DNA of 22,349 bases from Porogramme epimiltina (lineage: Eukaryota; Basidiomycota; Agaricomycetes; Polyporales; Polyporaceae), in contig FTLJ01000432.1 in NCBI GenBank assembly GCA_900155495.1, positions 1,208 to 23,556 on the forward strand. Direction: 5' to 3'. The stretch's first letter is position 1; each line of letters starts with the position of its first letter. The notes below the pieces were generated by a model, which searched no databases, was not told the origin of the DNA, and saw only the letters and a program-made list of their open reading frames with translations. The translations under genes were made by a program, and so were the position numbers. Positions 1 through 8,946 of the stretch are shown in pieces.

Positions 1-351
1 GGGGGCCGGGGACGCTGGACTGGGCGGAATCTCCTGGGCGACAGCGGAAGCAACGAGCGGGATCGAGCGAGGCGGCCAGACCCAGAGAGGAGGAGCGTGA
101 GACGAAGCGCGTCGTGATCTCGGCAGAGAGGACTGGGCGGACGCTTCTTTTTTCCTCCCTTTTCGCTCGCTTCGCAGCGCCGCATCGCCAACTTCGAGTG
201 TGTGCGCCACTCACGTACATCCTCCCAGATCTCGCGATCCGCGCTCCCCACTCGATTTAAATGTTCCCCTGCCCCACGCGTCTCGCCATCCCTCCTCCGC
301 CTCCGGTCCCGCCCCCAGCCCCGCCCCTCCTCCTCCCCCGCTTCCTCCGCC
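1..351 (+). promoter_or_regulatory. Upstream region and leader of the first P450 gene
   Basis: No gene is seen here. The last 80 bases before the start codon at 352 are almost entirely pyrimidine (C/T-rich, about 270-350), as is common in leaders of well-expressed filamentous-fungal genes. An AT-rich stretch, gatttaaatg at about 253-262, lies some 95 bases before the ATG and is a weak TATA-like candidate. The transcription start cannot be fixed from sequence alone, and open frames crossing this stretch on both strands are compositional. Confidence 0.4.
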
Positions 352-2604
352 ATGGCCTACTCCCCGACCCTCCTGGACGCCGTCGCCGTCCTCGTGGCTG
401 CCATTCTTTTGAACCGCCTCCTCGCAAAGAAGCCTGCCGGGCCCCTCCCCCCCGGCCCCAAGGGCCTCCCCATCATCGGCAACATGCTCGACATGCCCAC
501 CAGCCACGAATGGCGCACCTTTGCCCAGTGGGGCGAGCGCTGGGGTCAGTCCCTCGTCCCACTCCTCTCTGCTTCCATTGCTCCCATCCGCTATTCGCGC
601 TGACACTCCCGCGTACCTCCCACAGGCGACATCGTCTCCGTCACCTTCCTCGGCCAGCCCTACGTCATCCTCAACGCCTCCAAGCACGCCTTCGAGCTCC
701 TCGAGAAGAAGAGCTCCATCTACTCCTGCCGACCCATCATCCCCTTCGGAGGCGAGGTCGTCGGCTGGAACCGCACCCTCGCCCTCCTCCCCTACGGCAC
801 CAAGTTCCGCGAGTACCGCCGCCTCATCTTCCAGCTCATCGGCAGCCGCAAGCACGTCGAACGCTTCGGCACCCTTATCGACACCAGCACCCGTGATTTC
901 GTCGTTGCCGTCGCCTCCGACCCCTCCAAGTTCGTCAAGCACATCCAGAAGTACGTAACCAGACCCCGTCCCTGTCACCGCACTTGGTCCTCGGACTCCC
1001 GCAGCCGGCTTTAGCGTATACTCGGCTCCGGCCTCCGTTCCCCTTGCACATCTTGGGCCTCCTGGGTTTAGCTCCCAGGAGGCACCACTCGGAGGGGGTT
1101 CTGCCCCTGCCGGCTTCCATTCCGGTTTTTCCACGGCGCGCGCCCTGCATATCGTCCTGCGTGACCTAATGGAAGCTGACGTCGCCTCCAGCTGCGCAGG
1201 GAAAATCATCCTCATGATGTCTCACGGGTACGAGATCCAGGGCGACAACGACCCCTTCGTGGCCACCGTCGACGAGGCCATGGAGCAGTTTGCTGCCGCG
1301 ACGTCGGCCTCCGCGTTCGCGGCCAACATCTTCCCCCCTTGTACGTCAAGCTGTCTGCCATGCCCGGTCTATCTGTCGTGCACTTGCTCACGGCGCGCCC
1401 ACAGTGACGAAGATTCCGGCATGGTTCCCCGGCGCTGGATTCCAGAAGACCGGTATCGCGTGGAGGAAGACTCTTGATCAGATGTGCGACGAGCCTCACG
1501 CGTGGGTGAAGGCCCAGATGGTAAGCGAGCCACCGTCCGTAGCGGTCCGAAGCTTCGTGCTGACAGAGGTACGCAGGCGAAGGGCACTTCGATCCCCAAC
1601 TTCACCTCCGCGCAGCTCGAGGAAGAAATCACCCCTGAGCGCGAGGAGCTCGTCAAGAACGCCGCTTCGTCGCTCTACTCCGGCGGTGCTGACACGGTGC
1701 GCCGCTCTACCTCCAGCTAACGGCATAGAGAACGCTCACGTGACCGCGTCTATGCAGACCGTCTCCGCCATCCAGACCTTCTTCCTCGCGATGACCCTCA
1801 ACCCGGAGATTCAGGAGAAGGCGCAGGAGGAGATCGACCGCGTCATCGGCACCGACCGCCTCCCGAGCGCCGCGGACCGCGACGACCTGCCGTTCATCCA
1901 GGCGGTCACGCTCGAGACGCTCCGCTGGCACAACGTCGCGCCCCTGGGCATCCCGCACCGGCTCATCGAGGACGACGTGCACGAGGGCTACTTCCTGCCC
2001 AAGGGCACAATCGTGATCGCGAACGTCTGGCGCATGCTGCACGACCCGGAGACGTACCCCGACCCGCTGGCGTTCAACCCCGACCGCTTCGTCGCGTCGC
2101 CCGGGCACGAGCCCGAGACGGACCCGCGTACGATGGCGTTCGGCTTCGGTCGCCGGTGAGTGGTTGTGTTCCCCCCGCGCTCGTCTTAATGAAAGATCGC
2201 TGATGGCGCGATCGCCCCGCCTTGTTGTTCGCCTGCTTCCCCCCCAAATCTCGCAATCTCGCCACGATCGCGCTATCGCGGATTTGCTTCCGTCACGTCC
2301 GTGGCGCATCACAATGCACCCCACCCCCTGCACGCGCGCCCACCGCTCTGCCTCTCCCCGGCGCCACTCCTACAGCATCTGCCCCGGCATGCAGCTCGCG
2401 GACGCGTCCGTCTGGCTGTCGATCGCGATGCTGCTCGCGATCTTCCGCATCGAGAAGAAGGTCGAGAACGGCAAGGTCGTCGAGCCGTCGACCGAGTTCA
2501 CGAGCGGCACGGTGAGCCACCCGCCGCCGTTCCAGTGCGAGGTCAAGCCGCGCTCCGCACGTGCGGAGGCGCTCCTCCAGCAGCTCGCCGCCGAGAAGCA
2601 CTGA
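352..2604 (+). CDS. Cytochrome P450 monooxygenase (microsomal, CYP64/CYP5144-like), copy 1
   Basis: Predicted haem-thiolate monooxygenase, anchored in the ER membrane and fed electrons by P450 reductase; the substrate is unknown. Exons by splice site and phase: 352-544, 626-950, 1192-1340, 1405-1520, 1577-1696, 1758-2155, 2376-2604, giving 509 aa, the usual length. Visible motifs are an N-terminal hydrophobic anchor (about residues 5-23), a proline-rich PPGP hinge, the I-helix GGADTT (297-302), the K-helix ExxR as ETLR (E354, R357), FNPDRF, and the haem loop FGFGRRICPG with Cys436 as axial ligand. Introns 2 (241 nt) and 6 (220 nt) are three to four times longer than the other four. Intron 6 splits the haem loop just before the cysteine. 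The exons are more GC-biased than in the two P450s downstream. The acceptor of exon 3 (giving an NCAG junction) is the least certain. The exact CYP family needs a tree; O-methylsterigmatocystin-oxidoreductase-like is the usual automatic label for such proteins. Confidence 0.93.
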
Positions 2605-4269
2605 GCTTGCTGCTGCTCCCCGGAGACGAGGCGACTGGGACTTTGGACTCGACGGACGCACGTCCGTCGTGTGTTTCCTTCGTTCGACTGCTCTGTTCGT
2701 TTTCTGCAACGCGCTTGGCTCCTTGCTCGCATCTACACACCCACCTGCATCCCACCACATCTACATCCGCATCCACACACACAACACACATGCACTCCCC
2801 CCCGTCCGCCTCTTTTGCACCCCCGATCTCGTTAGCTAGCTACCTTACCGAAATCTACTCCGCCTCTCGTTTTTGGATCACAATCTGTTTTTGGAGCACC
2901 GGTCTAGATCGTCTCTCTCCCCCGCCCCATCAGAAAGCGTACATTAGTACAAGCGTATATGTACATACTCGCATAACACGAGCGCGCGCGCGGCGGTCCG
3001 CCGGGCGCGCCAGCCGCTTCCTTTGCTCCTTGTGTGTGCGGTGGGCCGAGCTGTGTGCGGCGGCGCGCAGAAGGGACCCTGTTTTCTCGGGCGGGCCAGA
3101 GTTGCCAGAGGCGGAGGCGGCGGCGGCGGGCCTCGTCGGTCTGGGTGCCGGGCAAACCGTCAGGCTGAGTGCTCCCTTTAGCGCACTTCTGCCCGTCAAG
3201 TACGTGATGGGGGTGGATGCGGGCAATAAGCCCGGGTCCGGTCGCGCTGGCTGGGACGTACGTGGCCATCTCGGGGCGCTCTCTCGTGAGGGCTGCTGGC
3301 GAAAGGTTGATCCTGGAGCTAGTCTGATATCGCCGCCAAGCGGCGTGCTGTCCAGTGTCCACCAAGTGCGGCTCGTTCAGAGATCCCACTGCACGTGGGG
3401 GGGTTAAATGTGGGTTGAATGTCGCGTTACGTACGCACGACCCGCCGGCTGTCGAGTCCGGGGGCGCGACTTCCAGGCTGGGTTGGCTGCCGCGGTGGCG
3501 CGGTGTCGTGCGCCCGATGCCGTCCCTGGGACACAAGGCGGCAGGATCCTCTCTTGCCGCGTGTGCGATAGCGCTAGGTGACCTAGGTCCGTGCGCGTGT
3601 TGTACAGTGTGCACGACGGTCCGGATTTGGAGACAGTCCAGTTCCGAGCCCACGCCCCTTCTTGGTTGGCATTGATTTAGGGGCGATGCTACGGACGAGC
3701 TAGTCTTCAATACGTACGAGGCGAAGCGTAGGGTCCCACCGGGGGTGACTGCTTCAGGCACAGTGTACACGATGGTCTTCTACGCAGCGCTAGGCGTCGA
3801 CAGAATCGATGAACGAAGCTGGGATAGGAAGGAGCGCAAGGCGCGTTCTAAGTGCTTGCTATTGCCGGCGCGGGAATCCTACGCACTGGCGGCGACCAGG
3901 TCGGCCGATGTGCAAACGGGCTGCAGATGTATGTGAGCACAGGAGGAGGCTATCACGACATTAATATTGTTGTCTAAGTTCAGCACTATCCTAGAAACGG
4001 CAATCGCGAGCGTTGTCTGACATACACTGGCGCATATGGAGGGGCACCTTGGCCTCGTGGTGACGAAGCGCGTTCAGGCTGCTTCTGGCGTTCTCCGAAT
4101 AAGTAACCTCCGGCATTGTTGACCTCGCACGCCGACAAGCTGAGTAGGTGTTCCATCGATGGGTGCTTATCCACATATTTGCGTGCACACCTCCAAGGGT
4201 GGGTACTACGGTGCGGTCTCGGTATGGGTAGGCAATCGGAGCCCGTACCCGAGCCGCAATAGTGCATCT
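2605..4269. other. Gene-poor spacer between the first P450 and the tandem duplication
   Basis: About 1.7 kb with no supportable gene. Open frames on both strands give Arg/Pro/Ser-rich translations with no recognisable motif. The first 200 bases are the presumed 3' UTR and terminator of the upstream P450, including a C/A-rich low-complexity stretch. The part near 2980-3140 is very rich in GCG/CGC and GGCGG. No tRNA, transposase remnant or degenerate P450 exon was recognised by eye. Confidence 0.5.
2731..2796 (+). repeat. C/A-rich low-complexity tract
   Basis: This stretch consists almost wholly of short CA, CAC and CATC runs (for example cacacacaacacaca), starting about 130 bases after the stop codon of the first P450. 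It is imperfect microsatellite-like DNA, probably in the 3' flank, and no function is evident. Confidence 0.6.
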
Positions 4270-5255
4270 CACCGGCGTGCATTTTGCGTGGAGATTGAAG
4301 CCGAAGGCCGTGCAATGGAATGACTCTGCGACGGCCCTCAGAGCAGGTCTACGAAGGCAAGCTGTCGCCAACTTTAGTTGCTCGTGCGCTCCGGGTGGCT
4401 CGGCGAATGGAGGAGATGTGCACCCGCGTGGCCGTCTGTTTAATCTCCATGGAGAGTCGGCGCTGTGCGGTCTTAGAAGGAAAGAAATACCAAGTGACCT
4501 CCCACTAATCTGCGTTGGGCTTGCGAAGTTGGGCTGCGGGTGGTAGAAGACACCTGTCTTGGAGCCTCCACAGGGCGACGGTGGGACGGGGTGATCTGGC
4601 GATGAGACGGCTCCGGCGTTGCGTAATCTTCGAAAGATTGTGCCATTCAAACGATCGCCGGCTTGCAAATAGGCTCAGAATCCGACTGGAGGGCGTAAAA
4701 AGTCCATGGACGAAATCCGAATAGGCTGGGAGCCGCCAGGCAAAGGGTACAGCCAGCATTGAGTTTTGACCGGCGGGATTCATTCTAGAGGCGTCTTCCC
4801 GCTGGCCACCGAGTGCAGTGCGGTACGCTTCTCCTGAAACGAGGAAACAAGGAAGAAACTGAAGACGAGTGCTGGCGCTGAAGGCAAAATGAATTCGGAG
4901 GACGGCGGTTTGTCGGGTCCCGGAACCGGAGCTCAAGCGCCTTTACTCTCACCACACAGGACCGGCGCTAGATACATTGAACTCAAGTTGTCACAATGCC
5001 GACATCCAGGAAGATTTGCCAAGAGGTGGGCAGTCGGCGAAAAAGGAGCCATGAGTCGATACTCCACACACTGTATGTCCTGGTGTGGGACGATATTTGC
5101 GAAGAACAGCTGTTCTTCTCAGCAAACGCAAGCAGTACTTCCCTTGAAAAATAACCCTTACAGGGAACGAGCCTGTCGATGTACGTGAATTTCTTGGAAT
5201 TGGTGGCGACGGTCCCAACTAACATGGAGGCTTGCAGATCTCACATGCTCCGGTG

Positions 5256-5337
5256 CGGAGCGCTTCACCGGGCTCATGATAGGCCATCTATCGGTATTCA
5301 ATAGGCTGTGAGCATCTCTGACGGCTCTTCCAAAGTC
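5256..5337 (+). promoter_or_regulatory. Upstream block conserved between the two duplicated P450s (unit A copy)
   Basis: This block matches 8675-8761 in unit B. Shared words include cggagcgcttcaccggg, tcatgataggcc, agcatctct and ggctcttccaaagtc, with more variable bases between them. It lies about 350 to 270 bases before the start codon in A and about 270 to 185 in B, so an indel between block and TATA has moved it. It could be a regulatory region, but a shared recent origin alone could also explain the match. Confidence 0.4.
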
Positions 5338-5512
5338 TAGGACAGAATGTTAAACACAGGACAGGCCGTCTCCGCGCCTACACTGGAGCCCAAACACCCG
5401 AGACGTCCCTTCTCCCGATAGACCGTCTCACCACCACTTCATCGCGTCCACCGGACATCCACGTCCTCCGGCCGGCGTCGGTTTGAGCCACAGAGTACCC
5501 GACACCTGGTAG

Positions 5513-5520
5513 GTATATAG
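5513..5520 (+). promoter_or_regulatory. TATA box of P450 copy 2
   Basis: The sequence gtatatag lies about 93 bases before the ATG, inside the word gacacctggtaggtatatag, which is repeated exactly before P450 copy 3. Its position and the matching copy make a core promoter element likely. Confidence 0.65.
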
Positions 5521-5606
5521 ACCTGGACGCGGTGTGCTACGGAGAAAGGAAACTCCCACCAAAACTTCATATCCCTCCCCAACACCAAGTCCTATCGTAC
5601 AACTCG

Positions 5607-7624
5607 ATGAACACGGTTGATATATTCCTCCTGCTCGTGGCGGTATTCCTTGCCTCTCGGCTCTTCAAGAAGCGTTTGCCCGGCCCACTACCCCCCGGCC
5701 CTCGCGGCCTCCCAATCCTAGGGAGCGCGCTCAGCATTCCGACGGAATATCAGTGGACCTACTTCTCAAAGTGGAGCGAACGTTGGGGTAAGCACTACAC
5801 TCCGCCATCAACCTCCGCCAGGGTCCACCGTTAACATCGCCTTCACATGGCACCGGCCTCAGGTGACATCGTATCTTTCACCATGCTCGGCCAGAGGATT
5901 ATCGTCCTCAACTCTGCGTCGCACGCCGTCGATATGCTCGAGAAGAAGTCCGCCATCTACTCTAGCCGCGCGCAAATCCCTGTGGCAGGCGATATGGTCG
6001 GCTGGTCGCAGATGATGATTCTGCAGCCCACCGGGGCGAACGTCCGTGACATGCGAAAGTTTGTCGGCACGGTCATGGCTAGCCACACTCGCGTCAGACG
6101 CTTCCATTCATTCGTCGAGGCGGAGACGCGCGCGTTCCTGGTGGGCCTCCCTGAGCGGACCGGGACGCTGTACCATGAGGTGCAGAAGCTCGCAGGCTCA
6201 ATCATTTGCATGATTACGTATGGATATAAGACCGAGGGCGACGGGGACGTCATTGTCAAGGCGGTCGACAAGGCCATGGAGGACTTCTCAGTGCTTGCGT
6301 TGCCAGGAGCCTTCCTGGCTGATATACTGCCTATCCGTGAGTTCTATTTTCGCTCATTTAGAATGTGATAATATCTAAACTTATTTGCCAGTGCGATATG
6401 TGCCCTCGTGGATGCCGGGTACGCAGTGGAAAAAGCGTGTGTTGGAGTCGCGCAAGGTTTTTAACGATATGGTTGAGCTACCATACCGATGGGTCAAGAA
6501 ACAAATGGTACGCTCGATTATCTTGTAGGTGCAACGGTTGTTGACCGTGGCGATGCCTCGGATATAGTCGGCAGGGACTGCGCGCACGAGCTTTGCCTCT
6601 GCATTACTAGAAGACAACGAGGATGCTAGTAAGGAGCATTTGATCAAGATGGCGTCAGCCTCCATGTATGCAGGTGTGACGCTATGTTATTTGTATCTCT
6701 GCAATGATCTAATAGAAGTCACATCTCGTAAAGGCGGGGCAGATACGGTACGTCAATTTAGCATTCCATCCGTTCCTAGTGCAAATCCAGCTGACGCTTG
6801 CATCGCCCCTGTAGACTGTTTCATCAATCTTGAACTTCTTCCTCTCGATGTCCTGCTTTCCAGAAGTGCAACGGAAGGCTCAGGCCGAGCTTGACGCTGT
6901 CATCGGAGATGATAGGCTACCCACTATCGCTGATCGGGAGCGCCTTCCCTACCTGAACGCTATTGTACTCGAAGTCCTTCGTTGGATGCCAGTAGCTCCA
7001 ATGGGTATGTCTTGCTATTGGCACGGTAGAGTCTGATATTCACGGATATATTCTATGCAGGTTTCCCGCATCAGAGCACTGAGGACGACTTTCACGGAGG
7101 GTACTTCGTGCCGAAAGGAACCATCGTGATGGTCAACACCTGGTACGCTATATCCTCTCCGTGTTCCCAATACTTCCTCACACTCATTCGAACTATAATT
7201 TGCATAGGAACCTGTTGCACGACCCTAAACGCTATGCGGACCCCATGACGTTCAACCCAGACCGTTTCCTCGCGACGCCCGAGCGCGCCGCCGAGCACGA
7301 CCCGCGCGACTTTGCCTTTGGATTTGGACGACGCAAGTGCCCGGGGATCTTCTTTGCTGAAGCATCAATCTTTGCGGCGGTGGCACTCACGCTCTCTGTG
7401 TACAACATCGAGAAGGCCAAGGACGCCAGTGGGATGCCCATTGAGCCAATCATGAAATGGACGGGGCACGTTATCAGGTACGCAGCCGGCCTGCTGAGTT
7501 GACAGGGGTTTCGCTGACGATCATGTGTAGCCATCCCTCGCCCTTCCCATGCAGGCTGACAGTGCGCTCTGACAAGGCGCAGACTTTGCTGAGCTCATAT
7601 GGTGACTCGGAGATCGTCGACTAG
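5607..7624 (+). CDS. Cytochrome P450 monooxygenase, tandem copy 2
   Basis: Predicted ER-anchored haem-thiolate monooxygenase of the same broad family as the first P450; the substrate is unknown. Exons: 5607-5787, 5863-6336, 6392-6507, 6568-6673, 6734-6747, 6815-7004, 7061-7142, 7208-7477, 7531-7624, giving 508 aa. It starts with a hydrophobic anchor and a PPGP hinge. Motifs are I-helix GGADTT (293-298), EVLR (E350, R353), FNPDRF and FGFGRRKCPG with Cys432. Exon 5 is only 14 nt and carries the GGADT core. Exon 4 uses the acceptor gatatag; a later AG (gcag) would break the frame. Intron 4 (60 nt) has no in-frame stop, so its retention would add 20 residues just before the I-helix motif. The start is shared with copy 3, and an in-frame ATG upstream at 5532 lies in the leader. 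Against copy 3, exon 2 shows about 19 changes in 158 residues and exon 8 about 3 in 90, counted by eye. Confidence 0.94.
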
Positions 7625-7705
7625 GCCTTTAGCCCTTCTTATTCTACTAGGTTTTATTCTACGAATTCTCTCCTAATTGTGATAGATTGTAGCGTTCATC
7701 TCAAT

Positions 7706-7711
7706 AATAAA
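7706..7711 (+). terminator. Possible polyadenylation signal of P450 copy 2
   Basis: An AATAAA hexamer lies about 80 bases after the stop codon of copy 2. The matching place in unit B reads aataatgaatg and has lost the exact hexamer. Fungal polyadenylation signals are loose, so this is only suggestive. Confidence 0.35.
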
Positions 7712-8674
7712 GAGCGTAATCAGTGATAGATGTGCACAGGATCCGTTGGGAGCAAGAAGAACCCCACCGGCGCGCATTTTGCGTGGAGATCGAAACGGAA
7801 ACACCGTGCAATGGAATGACTCTGCAAAGGCCCTCAGAGCATGTCTACGAAGGCAAGGTCACCAACCTTAGTTGCTCGTGCGCTCCGGGTGGCTCGGCGA
7901 ATGGGGATGTGCGCCGCGTGGCCGTCTATTAAATCACCACAGAGTGGGCGCTGTGCGGTTCTAAAAGGAAAGAAATACCAAGTGGCCTCCCTCCTTAACT
8001 ACGTCGAGTTGGTGGAGGCCGGGCTGCGGATGCCACGAGGACGCGTGTCTTGGAGCTTCTGAAGCACGACGGTCGAGCGGGATGATCTGGTGACGAAACG
8101 GCTTCGGCCTTGCAGTTTTCGATATTGCAGGCCATTCCGATCATCATTTACCTGGAAAATAAGCTCAGGATCCGACTTGGAGAGGTGAAGGGAGGAAATC
8201 CGAAACGTTGAGCCTAGAGCTGGGTAGTGGGTGAGTACCACCAGCACCGACCGGCGGGAGTCATTCTGGAGGCGTCTTCTCTGTGACCACCGAATGCAGT
8301 GCGGAATACTTGCACTGAAACGAGGAAGAAGGTAGTAGGTCTAAGGTGAAGGCGGCTGCCAGCGACGAAGGCAAAAGATTCAAGCGCCCTCGCCGGTCTC
8401 ACCGCACAGGTCCGGCGCTAAATGCATTAACTCCAGCCTCCATGATGCCGTATCCCGACGCCCAGCAAGATTCTCCGCCATGTTGTCTGTCTTGGCGTAA
8501 GGCGGAGCCCCGCGAAGAATAACGGGTATAAGTCTCGGAAAGCGCGAACACTACTTCCCTTGGAAAATGTCCCCTATAGGGAACGCGCGTGGCAAGGTGC
8601 GTGGATATCTTGGAATTGGTAGTGCCAATAGTGCCAACTCATATGGAATTTTGCAGAATCCGTAAGCCCTGACA

Positions 8675-8761
8675 CGGAGCGCTTCACCGGGGTCATGATA
8701 GGCCGGGCCGGCTATCGCTACTCAATAGGTTGTAAGCATCTCTGGCGGCTCTTCCAAAGTC
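8675..8761 (+). promoter_or_regulatory. Upstream block conserved between the two duplicated P450s (unit B copy)
   Basis: Counterpart of 5256-5337. The words cggagcgcttcaccggg, tcatgataggcc and ggctcttccaaagtc are kept exactly, in the same order. It sits about 185-270 bases before the start codon of copy 3. Confidence 0.4.
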
Positions 8762-8851
8762 GAAGACATTCCAGCGCTACTCTATCGTCGCCGCCGGGCA
8801 TCTATGCCCTCCGGCCTCGGTTTGAATCACCGCACATCTGACACCTGGTAG

Positions 8852-8859
8852 GTATATAG
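8852..8859 (+). promoter_or_regulatory. TATA box of P450 copy 3
   Basis: The sequence gtatatag lies about 95 bases before the ATG in the same cacctggtaggtatatag context as copy 2, with nearly the same distance to the start codon. Confidence 0.65.
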
Positions 8860-8946
8860 GCCAATGCGTAGTGCGCTACAGAGCCAGGAGGCCCCCACTA
8901 GAACCTCAAACCCCTCTTCCAGCACCAAGTCCTATTGTACAACTCG

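Larger units (their letters stand above)
4270..7764 (+). repeat. Tandem segmental duplication, unit A (P450 copy 2 with its upstream region)
   Basis: Unit A and unit B share sequence from a caccgg(c/t)g start (4270 in A, 7765 in B), through about 1.1-1.3 kb of noncoding upstream DNA, the promoter, all nine exons and eight introns, to a common 3' tail. The tail ends in a 21-base identical stretch beginning ggatccgttggg, at 7739 in A and 11093 in B. Coding parts match far better than the upstream part, which carries many substitutions and indels. The two units lie head to tail with almost no spacer. Boundaries were set by eye and may shift by a few bases. Confidence 0.88.

Noticed and set aside
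211..1215. 334-codon open frame on the minus strand across the first P450
   Set aside because: It is antisense to P450 exons 1-2 and intron 2, is Gly/Ala/Glu-rich as expected of a GC-rich shadow frame, and has no recognisable motif.
2301..3407. 368-codon open frame on + overlapping the last P450 exon and the spacer
   Set aside because: It starts inside intron 6 of the P450, reads the last exon in another frame and continues into low-complexity DNA; the composition is Arg/Ser/His-rich with no motif.
2904..3770. 288-codon open frame on the minus strand in the gene-poor spacer
   Set aside because: No recognisable domain, no good start context or splice pattern, and a composition typical of chance frames in GC-rich DNA. 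It remains a weak candidate if transcription is shown.
4270..5500. Possible degenerate P450 or other gene in the duplicated upstream regions
   Set aside because: Short open frames are partly shared by both units, but no P450 motif or other known domain could be read in any frame, and indels between units are not multiples of three.
6568..6575. Acceptor at gcag (exon starting ggactgcg) for P450 copy 2 exon 4
   Set aside because: After the phase-0 donor of exon 3 it leads to an early stop. The acceptor gatatag seven bases earlier gives SAGTARTSFAS, which continues the family pattern in both copies.
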